Part shown: positions 7,561-15,851 of the stretch, piece by piece | Position numbering within the stretch: position 1 is the stretch's first letter | How the letters are laid out: every line of letters starts with the position of its first letter | Origin: an uncultured bacterium | GTDB taxonomy: Bacteria; Bacteroidota; Bacteroidia; Bacteroidales; Bacteroidaceae | DNA: 38,382 bases | Assembly: GCA_905216095.1 (NCBI GenBank) | Contig: CAJMSQ010000021.1 | Span: 1 to 38,382, forward strand | Direction of reading: 5' to 3' | The notes under the pieces: model-generated | Told to the model about the DNA's origin: nothing | Database searches by the model: none | The model's input: the letters and a program-made list of their open reading frames with translations, nothing else | Translations under genes and position numbers: made by a program

Positions 7561-7797
7561 CTACGAACCTCTCCTTATATATAACGGTGTGGTTCATCCG
7601 CGCCACGGGCTCCGGCTTTCGTACATCCCGGAAAGCGACCTTTTTCCCGGACAAAAAATCCCCCGCAAGGCCGATGCCCTGCAGGGGATGTATATCGGGA
7701 TGTTCCTCTTCCGTGAGGAACGCCGTTTCAGAAGGGACGGATGCCGGCGCAAGTCGCAGCAAACACGGCAGACACCTGCACGGAGCTATCCGCGGCC

Positions 7798-10203
7798 TCA
7801 GTGACGGTTCTTCCAGGAGACTTTGCTTTCCCCGTAACCGTAACCATATCCGTACCCATAGCCATATCCGTAACCGTATCCGTAGCCCATCTTCTTGTGG
7901 GTATCGTTCAGGACGAGGCACATGTTACGCAGTTGCTTCGACTTGTATATCTTCTCCAGCTCGGGCAGGTACTCGGCCACCTGTACGCCCATGCGGATGA
8001 CGAACAAGGTAAGGTCGGCCACGCGGTCCACGATGTGCGCGTCGGCTACCGCGAGGAGCGGTGTCGTGTCTATGATGACATAGTCGTACTCAGCCTTGGC
8101 CCTGTCAATCAGTTCATCGAGTTTCTCGGACATAAGCAGCTCGGCAGGATTGGGCGGAAGCTGTCCGGCCGGCAGGAAGTCCACGCCCGGCGCGACGCCG
8201 TCCTTGATAATGATGTCCTGCAACGTCACTTCGTTCTCCTCGTCGTTGAGATAGGCCACCAGACCCGGCGTCCGGCCGAACATGGCCCCCAGGGTGCGCT
8301 TGCGGATGTCGGCGTCGATGAGCAGTACATGCTTGTCGGCCAGTCCGAGCGTTGCGGAAAGGTTGGTGGAGATAAAGCTTTTTCCCTGTCCCGGCGTCGT
8401 AGAGGTCACGACAAATACTTTCGCGCTGTGGCGGATGAAGTCCAGCTGATGGCGCAAGACACGCAGGTTCTCGACAATGGGGGTTGCGATGTCGCTCTCG
8501 GAGATAATGCGCCGCTTGCCCTCGAATTCCCAGCGGATAACCTCGCCCACGATGGGAATTGTCGTGGCGGCCTCAACCTCCTTGCGCGTCTTGACGGTGA
8601 CGTCGAGCATATTGCGCAGCCATATAATCAGGGCCGGAATGAGCAGGCCTATGACAAAACTGATAAGCACTATCAGCAGGCGTCGCGGGCTGATGGGAGA
8701 AGAACTTCCCATAGGTTCCTCGACGATGCGCACGTTGGCTTCGTTGATTGCCATCTGGAGTGCGACTTCCTCCCGCTTGTTCAGCAGGTACGTGTAGAGG
8801 GCTTCTTTCAACTCCTGCTGGCGTTTGATGTCGAGTCCCTGTTTTTCGGTTTCGGGAGCGCCTCCCACTTTTCCGTTGATGGCGGCCTCGTTGGCGCGTG
8901 CGCTGCGCAGTTCCAGTTCGACGGAGCGTACGTAGCTGTTCAATGAGGAGCGGATGGAAGCGCGCAGGGCGTTGAGTTGCTTATCGAGCTCGCGGACGGC
9001 CGGAGAGTTCTCGTTCGAGTTATCACGCATACGGTTGCGCTCGAACATCGTGGAGTTGTATTCCGTTATCTGCGGCATGAACGAGGCATTGGCCATTGCA
9101 AGCATGGGTATGACCTCGTTGTCGTTACTGTGGTTCTGGAGGAATTCCTTCAGATAGTCGGCTACGGTCAGCTGGGTCTCGAGGTCGAGCGTCCTTCTCT
9201 TTGCCTCGGTGCTTTGCGTGGCATATTGCTGCGCGCTCTGCTGGAAGTCGATGATCTGGTTGTCACGTTTGAACGCGGCCATGCGGTTTTCGACCTGGCT
9301 CAGTTCCTCTCCGATGAGACGAAGACGCTCGTCCACGAACTTGGCCGTACCGTTGGCCATGCGGTTCTTGTTTTCGACGACATCACGCTTGTAGGCGTTG
9401 AACAATTCGTCGAGGAAGTCTTCCGCACGGTCGGGATTGACGTCTTCGCATACCAGTACGATGAGCGAACTCTCCTTGTCGTATTCCGTGGCCATGAAGT
9501 TACTGCGGTATTTCGCGGTGGCCATTCTCTTGGAGATGCGGCTTACGGTGACGTTGTGTCCTTTCGGGAACACGTCGTAGGCGGCATCGCGCACCAGGCG
9601 CAGCGTTCCGGCCGGCGTCTTGCGCACGTCGTTGGCCTTCATGCTGATGGTCACGTTGTGCTCCACCTTTTCGCGGTCGGCATACGTGACAAAGTTGTGC
9701 AAGGTGAACGTTCCGTCCTCTTCCACCCTCACGTCGAAGTAAGCAGGTCCGTTGAACTTGTCCTTGAACTGCACCTCGAACGGCCGGTCACGGTAGAGTG
9801 CGATTTCGTGCATCTTTTCCGTCATCGTATAGTCTATGTCGAGCTGCAGGCTGTCCACGACGCGCTCTATCAGGCGGTACGAAGAAAGGATAAAGATTTC
9901 GTTGGTCAGGTTGTCGCCTACACTGATGCCGTTGAGTTCCAGCAGGGCGTTCATATTACCTCCGCGGCCGCGCGAGCGCATAGAGCCGCTACCGCCGCCG
10001 GCATCCTCGATGAGCATCGTGGACTGCCGCTGATAGACACGCGGCTGGCATTGCTGATAGAAGAAGCCCGCGCCGACACACAGTACGACGGACAAGGCAA
10101 ACCACATCCAGTTGGCCAGAAATTCACGGATACAGGCACGCAACAGAGGAATCAGTTGCATTTCCTCTTCTTTCTCCATATTGGGGATCGTCACATTCTC
10201 CAT
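7798..10203 (-). CDS. Wzc-like polysaccharide co-polymerase with C-terminal BY-kinase domain
   Basis: This 801-residue inner-membrane protein sets chain length and export of surface polysaccharide. It has a first membrane segment (about 33-52), a Wzz-type periplasmic region with long coiled coils (about 53-505), a second membrane segment (about 508-532, 'LLIVLISFVIGLLIPALIIWL') and a cytoplasmic tyrosine-kinase domain. Walker A is 'TTPGQGKSF' (K608), Walker A' is 'VLLIDADIRKRTLGAMF' and Walker B is 'YDYVIIDTTPLL'. The tyrosine cluster that such kinases autophosphorylate is an unusually regular run of nine Gly-Tyr pairs ending 'GESKVSWKNRH'. The start at 10203 leaves a short polar N-terminus. 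No export porin, phosphatase or polymerase gene is beside it, so its partners are elsewhere. It has its own promoter (10318-10325). Confidence 0.93.
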   Translation of the reverse strand: MENVTIPNMEKEEEMQLIPLLRACIREFLANWMWFALSVVLCVGAGFFYQQCQPRVYQRQSTMLIEDAGGGSGSMRSRGRGGNMNALLELNGISVGDNLTNEIFILSSYRLIERVVDSLQLDIDYTMTEKMHEIALYRDRPFEVQFKDKFNGPAYFDVRVEEDGTFTLHNFVTYADREKVEHNVTISMKANDVRKTPAGTLRLVRDAAYDVFPKGHNVTVSRISKRMATAKYRSNFMATEYDKESSLIVLVCEDVNPDRAEDFLDELFNAYKRDVVENKNRMANGTAKFVDERLRLIGEELSQVENRMAAFKRDNQIIDFQQSAQQYATQSTEAKRRTLDLETQLTVADYLKEFLQNHSNDNEVIPMLAMANASFMPQITEYNSTMFERNRMRDNSNENSPAVRELDKQLNALRASIRSSLNSYVRSVELELRSARANEAAINGKVGGAPETEKQGLDIKRQQELKEALYTYLLNKREEVALQMAINEANVRIVEEPMGSSSPISPRRLLIVLISFVIGLLIPALIIWLRNMLDVTVKTRKEVEAATTIPIVGEVIRWEFEGKRRIISESDIATPIVENLRVLRHQLDFIRHSAKVFVVTSTTPGQGKSFISTNLSATLGLADKHVLLIDADIRKRTLGAMFGRTPGLVAYLNDEENEVTLQDIIIKDGVAPGVDFLPAGQLPPNPAELLMSEKLDELIDRAKAEYDYVIIDTTPLLAVADAHIVDRVADLTLFVIRMGVQVAEYLPELEKIYKSKQLRNMCLVLNDTHKKMGYGYGYGYGYGYGYGYGYGESKVSWKNRH

Positions 10204-10317
10204 ATAATAAATGATATAAGCGTTTTACTCCATACGCGGCTTTTCACCTCTCTTCAAAAGCACCGCCGCACTTCTTCATCCGTCGCGAAGCGGACGCATA
10301 CGGACATCTTTTCCGTG

Positions 10318-10325
10318 CAAAGTTA
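10318..10325 (-). promoter_or_regulatory. -7 box of the wzc-like gene
   Basis: The minus strand reads TAACTTTG, matching TAnnTTTG, followed by GCACGG. The leader to the ATG at 10203 would be about 110 nt. The sequence upstream (10326-10430) is A+T-rich with no clear -33 box. Apart from this promoter I see nothing else in 10204-10489. Confidence 0.6.
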
Positions 10326-10489
10326 CTATATTTTTCAATTTGTGTAATCTTTTTTGGATTGGTTTTTATCTTTTTTGTCCTTTCTACCCGCATTTCACTC
10401 TTTTATAGGAAGAAAAATCCGTGGCAAACAGGATAAACCGGGATTTGTCCTGCAGAAAAAAGGAGGAAAACGGGTGCCGACGCACCTTG

Positions 10490-10743
10490 GACATTAACAT
10501 TTTTAACTTTTCTACACTTTCGGCGCGGCGTACATGGCTTGTAATTTTCGGTACATTGGGGGATAGTTTTAACTACAAGCCATGTAGTTTTTCCTAAAAG
10601 GCACTTACGAAAACCTATTCCTATGATAGTTTTGCCCGAAAACAGGCTTACAAACACGAAAAAGGGACGGTTTCAGACCGTCCCCACGCTTCCGCAGTAC
10701 AAAGATACGACATTTTTCGCCCGAAAGCAAATTGTGTTAAAAT
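10490..10743 (-). repeat. Element copy C (254 bp): promoter, hairpin with T run, palindrome array, tail
   Basis: Read on the minus strand. A -33 TTTG (10731-10728) and -7 TATCTTTG (10707-10700) have a 20-nt spacer. The hairpin stem GGGACGGT/ACCGTCCC (10684-10677 with 10671-10664, 5-nt loop) is followed by five T. After 29 nt, 15-bp units start (plus coordinates) at 10615, 10594, 10573, 10551 and 10530. The clear ones are CTACAAGCCATGTAG (10573-10587) and GTACATGGCTTGTAA (10530-10544); the one at 10615 keeps only CTAT...ATAG. A 22-nt gap leads to the 18-nt tail at 10507-10490. It lies in the gap between the wzc-like gene and ansA, pointing toward wzc. Confidence 0.8.
10664..10684 (-). terminator. 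Terminator-like hairpin just after the element C promoter
   Basis: An 8-bp perfect stem with a 5-nt loop precedes a T5 run on the minus strand. Position and size equal the element B hairpin, but several base pairs differ on both arms, so the pairing is conserved rather than the sequence. Confidence 0.6.
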
Positions 10744-10826
10744 CGCAATATCATTGTCGCACGTATCCCCGCACAACATCGCGTCCGCCGGGATATACAT
10801 GGAATGAAATCCCCTATGCCCCCTGC

Positions 10827-10846
10827 GGACGCGATGAATCGCGTCC
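10827..10846. repeat. REP-like palindrome
   Basis: GGACGCGAT (10827-10835) and ATCGCGTCC (10838-10846) are perfect 9-bp inverted repeats around GA, flanked by CCCTGC and CTAC. Extragenic palindromes of this GGACGCGAT..ATCGCGTCC type look familiar as scattered repeats in bacterial genomes, but only one full copy is in this window. It lies between element C and ansA. Confidence 0.5.
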
Positions 10847-10934
10847 CTACACACACGGCATCCCGTCCCGCCATACGCGCGACGCACGGGCAAAATAAGT
10901 ATTGCGGACCGTAACCGGTTTGGGAGAAATGCCT

Positions 10935-10942
10935 TATCTTTG
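10935..10942 (+). promoter_or_regulatory. -7 box of ansA, very close to the start codon
   Basis: TATCTTTG matches TAnnTTTG. Transcription would begin about 5-7 nt after it, at or next to the ATG at 10947, so the mRNA may be leaderless. A TTTG lies at 10919-10922 but only 12 nt upstream, shorter than normal spacing. Confidence 0.55.
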
Positions 10943-10946
10943 CAGT

Positions 10947-11990
10947 ATGAACACACCGGCCATTCTGATTATCTACACAGGCGGGACCATCGGCATGATT
11001 GAGAATCCCGAAACGGGAGCCCTCGAGAATTTCGACTTCAGCCACTTCCGCAGGTATGTACCCGAACTGAAACGGTTCAATTACCGGATAGACGCGATTA
11101 CGTTCTCGCCGCCCATCGACTCGAGCGACATGGAGCCGAAGTACTGGGTGAAGATGGCGCGCATCATCAGCGAGGAGTATGACCGCTACGACGGTTTTGT
11201 CGTCCTGCACGGCACGGACACGATGGCCTTCACGGCTTCCGCGCTGAGTTTCATGCTCGAGAACTTGGGCAAACCTGTCATCGTCACCGGCTCGCAACTG
11301 CCCATAGGACAGCTCAGGACGGACGGTAAGGAGAACTTGCTGACCAGCATCGAAATCGCGGCCGCACACAACGCCGACGGGGAGCCCGAGGTGCCGGAAG
11401 TCTGCATATTCTTCGAGAACCGGCTGATGCGGGGAAACCGCACGACCAAAATCAACTCGGAAGGCTTCAACGCTTTCCGTTCCTACAACCTGCCGTCGCT
11501 GGCGCACGCGGGCATACACATCAAGTACGAGACCCACCTCATACGCCGGCCGGACCCCGCGCGACCCTTCCGTCCGCACTTCCTGCTGGACAACAACATC
11601 ATCATCCTCACGCTCTTCCCGGGCATACGCAAGGAATTCGTGGAGTCCGTGCTGCACATGGAGGGACTGAAGGCCGTCATCCTCAAGACTTACGGTTCGG
11701 GAAACGCGCCGCAGAAGCCGTGGCTCATCGAAAAGCTGAAACAACTGGACGCCCGCGGCGTCATACTCGTGAACATCACGCAATGCTCAAAGGGTACGGT
11801 CGAAATGAGCCGCTACGAGACGGGCCTGCAACTGTTGCAGGCGGGCGCGGTGAACGGCTACGACAGCACAATGGAGAGCATGGTGACCAAACTCATGTTC
11901 CTGCTCGGACACGGATATGACAAACGGCGCATCATCGAGCTGATGAACACCAGCATCGCCGGCGAAATCACCATCCAGCACCAGCCATGA
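10947..11990 (+). CDS. ansA: Type I L-asparaginase
   Basis: This 347-residue protein hydrolyses L-asparagine to aspartate and ammonia. Both active-site threonine motifs are present: 'YTGGTIGM' at about residues 10-17 and 'VLHGTDTMAFTASAL' at about 88-102. 'VTGSQLPIGQLRTDGKENL' and the catalytic lysine region are also typical. There is no signal peptide, which fits the cytoplasmic type I enzyme. The start 'MNTPAILIIYTGGTIG' matches homologues; upstream in-frame starts would lie within or before the -7 box. Its stop overlaps the next start as ATGA (11987-11990), placing it first in an operon with a binding protein and permease, an unusual pairing. Confidence 0.93.
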   Translation: MNTPAILIIYTGGTIGMIENPETGALENFDFSHFRRYVPELKRFNYRIDAITFSPPIDSSDMEPKYWVKMARIISEEYDRYDGFVVLHGTDTMAFTASALSFMLENLGKPVIVTGSQLPIGQLRTDGKENLLTSIEIAAAHNADGEPEVPEVCIFFENRLMRGNRTTKINSEGFNAFRSYNLPSLAHAGIHIKYETHLIRRPDPARPFRPHFLLDNNIIILTLFPGIRKEFVESVLHMEGLKAVILKTYGSGNAPQKPWLIEKLKQLDARGVILVNITQCSKGTVEMSRYETGLQLLQAGAVNGYDSTMESMVTKLMFLLGHGYDKRRIIELMNTSIAGEITIQHQP

Positions 11991-13159
11991 GACACTTCGC
12001 CGACATCCGCGCACTGACATCGCAGGCCTTGTCGGCCGCGCGACGGATGTGCGCTCTGTTTTCCTCCATATTCCTGTTTCCGGCAGCGGTCCTGCTCGTG
12101 CCCGCAGCCTGCGCGCCGGCCACATCGGTCGGTCCGGCGACGATGGAACACGCCTCGCTGCTGCGCATCGAACGGGCCGACAGCTTTACCCGGGTGGAAG
12201 TGCTCGACGCCTGGCATCCCGGCCGCACGTCGCAGGTCTACGTTCTTGTTCCCGGGGACGCGCCGCTGCCGGAACGGCTGCCCGAGGGCACATTGCTGCG
12301 CACCCCGCTGCGACGGGCCATAGCGTGCTCGGCCGTACATGCCGGATTGCTGGCCGACCTCGGCCGGCTTGGCTCGGTGGCCGGCATCTGCGACGCACGC
12401 TATGTCTGCCGCGAAGACCTGCGCGCCGCCCTGGCCGCCGGAAGCCCCGCCGACGCGGGCTCATCGGTGACCCCCGACGTGGAACGGCTCGTGGCCCTGC
12501 GCCCGGATGCCATCCTCGTATCCCCTTTCGAGAACGCCGGACACGGCACAATGGCGGCTGCGGGCGCACCGCTCGTGGAATGCGCCGACTACATGGAGAC
12601 CTCCGCGCTGGGACGCGCCGAATGGATGAAATTCTTCGGCCTGCTGTTCGACTGCGAAAGCCGCACCGACTCCTTATATAATATGGTATGTGCCGCCTAC
12701 GACTCGCTCAGCGACGCCGCGGCGTCGGCCAAGAGCCGCCCCACGCTGATGTGCGACCGGAAGGAAGGCGCGATATGGTACGTGCCGGGCGGACAGAGCT
12801 ACCTGGGCCGCATCTACGCCGACGCAGGCGCACAATACCTGTTTGCCGATCGTGCGGAGAGCGGCTCCGTCCCGCTGTCCTTCGAGGAAGTTTTCCGGAC
12901 GGCGCGCGACGCGGATGTATGGTTCGTGAAATATGGCGCGGCGGCAGGCCTCACCTACAACGCCCTGGCCGGCGACTTCGCCCCTTACCGCGACTTCAGG
13001 CCGTGGCGCACGCGGCGCATCTACGGTTGCAACACTTACGCCGTGCCCTACTACGAGACCGTACCTTTCCGCCCCGACCTGCTGTTGCGCGATGTCGTGA
13101 AAATCATGCACCCGGAACTGCTGCCCGACCACACACTGCGCTTTTACACCCCGCTATGA
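11987..13159 (+). CDS. Periplasmic binding lipoprotein of a BtuF/FecB-type ABC importer
   Basis: This 390-residue protein is a class III periplasmic binding protein as used for cobalamin, haem or siderophores. A membrane-targeting segment ends in a lipobox-like 'VPAAC' (C42), so it is probably a lipoprotein. Two lobes are recognisable: the first holds 'LGRLGSVAGICDARYV...PDVERLVALRPDAILVSPFE', the second 'RPTLMCDRKEGAIWYVPGGQSYLGRIYADAGAQYLF'. It overlaps ansA upstream and the permease downstream by four bases each (ATGA), so translation is coupled. The N-terminus is long (about 22 residues before the hydrophobic core); the internal ATG at residue 21 (12047) is an alternative start. The ligand cannot be told from sequence; cobalamin, haem or ferric siderophore are the likely classes. 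Confidence 0.85.
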   Translation: MRHFADIRALTSQALSAARRMCALFSSIFLFPAAVLLVPAACAPATSVGPATMEHASLLRIERADSFTRVEVLDAWHPGRTSQVYVLVPGDAPLPERLPEGTLLRTPLRRAIACSAVHAGLLADLGRLGSVAGICDARYVCREDLRAALAAGSPADAGSSVTPDVERLVALRPDAILVSPFENAGHGTMAAAGAPLVECADYMETSALGRAEWMKFFGLLFDCESRTDSLYNMVCAAYDSLSDAAASAKSRPTLMCDRKEGAIWYVPGGQSYLGRIYADAGAQYLFADRAESGSVPLSFEEVFRTARDADVWFVKYGAAAGLTYNALAGDFAPYRDFRPWRTRRIYGCNTYAVPYYETVPFRPDLLLRDVVKIMHPELLPDHTLRFYTPL

Positions 13160-14190
13160 ACCTGCCCGCATCCCTACACCGCACCATACCGTCACTGCAC
13201 CGGCTGCCCCTGTTGCTGCTGCCGGTGCTGTCGGCCGCCGTCCTGCTGTGGGGCAGCGTGCCGGTCAGTGCGGCCGACGTGTGGGACGCGCTTTGCGGCA
13301 ACGCGGACACCGCGGATTCGGCGGGCGCATACATCGTGCTGCACGCCCGCCTGCCTCAGCTTTGGGGCGCGGTGCTGTGCGGAAGCGCCCTCTCGGCGGC
13401 CGGACTCGCCATGCAGACGGTCTTTGCCAACCCGCTGGCCGACCCTTCCCTGCTGGGAGTGAACTCGGGTGCGGGACTGGGCGCGGCCTGTGCCCTGTTG
13501 CTGACGGGAGGGACGTTCGCCGCCGGTGGGTTCGCCCTTTCGGGTTACCTTTTCGTCATGTTGTCGGCCCTGGCCGGTGCCCTGGGCGTCATTTTCCTGC
13601 TGACCGTCTGCTCGGCCCTGCTCCCGGGCCGCCTGCACCTGCTGGTGGCCGGCGTGATGCTCAGTTTCGCGGTCTCTTCCCTCATCTCCGTACTCAACAG
13701 CCTGTCCACGGCACAGGGTGTCCGCAGCTTTGTCATCTGGGGCATGGGCGACTTCTCGGGCGTGACGCCCGAACGGTTGCCGGTGTTCGGGACGGGCATC
13801 GCCATCGGGCTTTTACTCCTTATTATATATATAAAGCCGCTCGACGCCCTGCTGCTGGGTGAGACCTATGCCCGCAACTTAGGCATCCGCGTGCGGCATT
13901 CGCGCACCATGCTGCTGGTTGCCGCCGGCCTGCTCTGCGCCGTGCCCACCGCCCTCTGCGGCCCTATATCCTTCATCGGCATCGCCGCCCCCCACGTGGC
14001 ACGCCTGACCTCGCGCACCGCAGGCCACGCCCGCCTGTTGCCGGCATCGGTGCTCTGGGGAGCCGACTTCGCGCTGCTGGCGGCCATTCTGACACGACTG
14101 CCCGGCGGACAAGTGTTGCCGCTCAACGCCGTGACGCCCTTGCTCGGCGTTCCGGTGGTCTTCTACCTGCTGCTGCGCCGGCGCAACTGA
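13156..14190 (+). CDS. FecCD-family ABC transporter permease
   Basis: This 344-residue polytopic membrane protein is a BtuC/FecCD permease. The family motif is clear: 'LSAAGLAMQTVFANPLADPSLLGVNSGAGLGA' (about 77-108). 'LRHSRTML'-type loops and 'PISFIGIAAPHVARL' near the C-terminus are where the ATPase partner docks. About nine or ten membrane helices can be counted. It overlaps the binding-protein gene (ATGA at 13156-13159). The third component, a BtuD/FecE-type ATPase, is expected next but is absent: the following gene is an unrelated lipoprotein behind its own promoter. The ATPase must be encoded elsewhere or the system is incomplete. Confidence 0.92.
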   Translation: MNLPASLHRTIPSLHRLPLLLLPVLSAAVLLWGSVPVSAADVWDALCGNADTADSAGAYIVLHARLPQLWGAVLCGSALSAAGLAMQTVFANPLADPSLLGVNSGAGLGAACALLLTGGTFAAGGFALSGYLFVMLSALAGALGVIFLLTVCSALLPGRLHLLVAGVMLSFAVSSLISVLNSLSTAQGVRSFVIWGMGDFSGVTPERLPVFGTGIAIGLLLLIIYIKPLDALLLGETYARNLGIRVRHSRTMLLVAAGLLCAVPTALCGPISFIGIAAPHVARLTSRTAGHARLLPASVLWGADFALLAAILTRLPGGQVLPLNAVTPLLGVPVVFYLLLRRRN

Positions 14191-14210
14191 CTTCCGGCTT
14201 TTTCCGGAAG
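14191..14210 (+). terminator. Short hairpin after the permease gene
   Basis: CTTCCGG (14191-14197) pairs with CCGGAAG (14204-14210) directly after the stop codon. The following sequence is A-rich, not T-rich, so it is a weak factor-independent terminator at best. Confidence 0.35.
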
Positions 14211-14334
14211 GAAGAAAAAAACGCCCGACGGACTTAATAAATCTAAAAACCGGCCCAAGGTGGATGATTTGACGGATTTATGACTATTTTTGCGCCGCGA
14301 AGTCTGCCCGAAAAGATGGAAAAAGCGGAATTAA

Positions 14335-14366
14335 TTTGGCGTTTCGCCCGTCTTGGCGTAACTTTG
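14335..14366 (+). promoter_or_regulatory. Promoter of the DUF6242-type lipoprotein gene
   Basis: TTTG at 14335-14338 and TAACTTTG at 14359-14366 are 20 nt apart, a full consensus promoter. The leader to the ATG at 14406 is about 34 nt. A further -7-like box, TATTTTTG at 14285-14292, lies upstream with poor -33 spacing. Confidence 0.7.
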
Positions 14367-14405
14367 CATCCGGTATATACTATTCTTTTGCTACATAAAA
14401 GGCTC

Positions 14406-15767
14406 ATGAAGAAAACGAACTTAACCCTGTTGCTTGTCGGGTTGCTTGCGGTGCTGTCCGTGACGGCGTCGTGCAATACGGACGACGAGCAGGGAATCAC
14501 TGCCTCGGGCGACTGCATCATAACCTCGGCGACACTCGGCGTGCTCAAACGTGTCATGCACACCAAGGACAAGGCCGGGAACGACAGTGTCTACGAGGCG
14601 AACGTCACAGGCTCTTATTATCCCTTGCACATCGACCAGCTGGGCTGCCGGATATTCAACACCGACTCGCTGCCCGTAGGCACCGACCTGCGGAGAACGG
14701 TCTTCACGGCACTCAACTCGCAGGGAAACGTCGGCATACGCTCGCTCGTAACGAATACCGATACCATATTCAGCAAGACCGACAGTACCGATTGCTCCGT
14801 AGACCGTTTGCTGACCGTCTACGCCACCGACGGGGTGTCGCGCCGCACTTATACGCTCTCGCTGTGCGCACACCGGGAAGAGGCCGACTCGTTTGTGTGG
14901 AAACAGATGTGCACGAACGACGCCCAACTGGCGCGTCTGGCACCCGGACACCACACCTTTGTGACCAACGGACGCATCCGCGTGTTCGGAAACATGGACG
15001 GCAACGCCGTAGTCGTGTCCGCGCCGGTCGAAAACCCGACACAGTGGACGACAACCGCGCTGACCAACGGGCCGGATGCCGGAACGGTGCACCGGTTTGA
15101 AGACCGCTTCATCGCACTTGCCGGCGGACGCATCGTCACGTCGGCCGACGGGGAGACCTGGACCGGCAACGGCAGCAGTTTCAGTCCGGACGGAATCGCG
15201 GGCGCGGCGACCAACCGCATCTATGCCGTGAAGGACGGCAAATTCTATGCCTCGTCCGACGGCGTGACATGGACGGCCGAGGAAGCGGACGATGCGGAAC
15301 AGGTTCCCGCAAGCGGGGCTGTGGGCATCACGCTGGCATCTGCCACCGACAACACTTTCGAAAACATCCTCGTCGTGGGACGTAACGCAGCCGGAGCGCC
15401 TGTCGTTTGGTGCAAGGACATCGACCTGTCCGGCGGAATCGCCTTTGCATGGAACTATCTGCCGCCCGTGACGGACGAAGCTTTCCATTGTCCGGCGCTC
15501 ACCGCACCTTCGCTCATCGCTTACGACCGGGCCGCGCTGCTGACGGGCAACACGGCCGACGGAAAAGCGGCCGCCCTCTACCTGAGCCGCGACAACGGCC
15601 GGACATGGAGCACGGCCGACTTCAGCAACCCGCTGAAAGGAAGCACGGCCGGCATATCGATGGCCGTGGATGCGGAACAATTCATCTGGATTATCGGAGG
15701 CGGACAAGTTTGGCGCGGACGCCTCAACCGTCTGGGCTGGGAAAACAACTCCGGCGCATTCGAATAA
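14406..15767 (+). CDS. DUF6242-type lipoprotein with propeller-like repeats
   Basis: This 453-residue protein resembles the Bacteroides family annotated DUF6242; function is unknown. The signal 'MKKTNLTLLLVGLLAVLSVTASC' has a lipobox ending at C23, and 'NTDDEQ' after it suggests export to the outer membrane or surface. An N-terminal domain of about 150 residues ('CIITSATLGVLKRVMHTKD...') is followed by repeats with Asp-box-like motifs ('SADGETWTG', 'SSDGVTWTA', 'SRDNGRTWS'), as in sialidase/BNR-type beta-propellers. The start at 14406 follows a consensus promoter. It lies just ahead of the DUF6089/uppS/bamA block, a neighbourhood that hints at an envelope role but does not prove one. Confidence 0.82.
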   Translation: MKKTNLTLLLVGLLAVLSVTASCNTDDEQGITASGDCIITSATLGVLKRVMHTKDKAGNDSVYEANVTGSYYPLHIDQLGCRIFNTDSLPVGTDLRRTVFTALNSQGNVGIRSLVTNTDTIFSKTDSTDCSVDRLLTVYATDGVSRRTYTLSLCAHREEADSFVWKQMCTNDAQLARLAPGHHTFVTNGRIRVFGNMDGNAVVVSAPVENPTQWTTTALTNGPDAGTVHRFEDRFIALAGGRIVTSADGETWTGNGSSFSPDGIAGAATNRIYAVKDGKFYASSDGVTWTAEEADDAEQVPASGAVGITLASATDNTFENILVVGRNAAGAPVVWCKDIDLSGGIAFAWNYLPPVTDEAFHCPALTAPSLIAYDRAALLTGNTADGKAAALYLSRDNGRTWSTADFSNPLKGSTAGISMAVDAEQFIWIIGGGQVWRGRLNRLGWENNSGAFE

Positions 15768-15851
15768 ACAAACAACACGGACCCGGCGGCGCGGTCGTGC
15801 TTTCCCGGAGAAAAGACCACGCAACCGGTGCCAACGACACCGCAACGGAAC

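Noticed and set aside
8977..10347. 456-codon plus-strand frame opposite the wzc-like gene
   Set aside because: Antisense shadow; the minus-strand product has complete kinase and membrane features.
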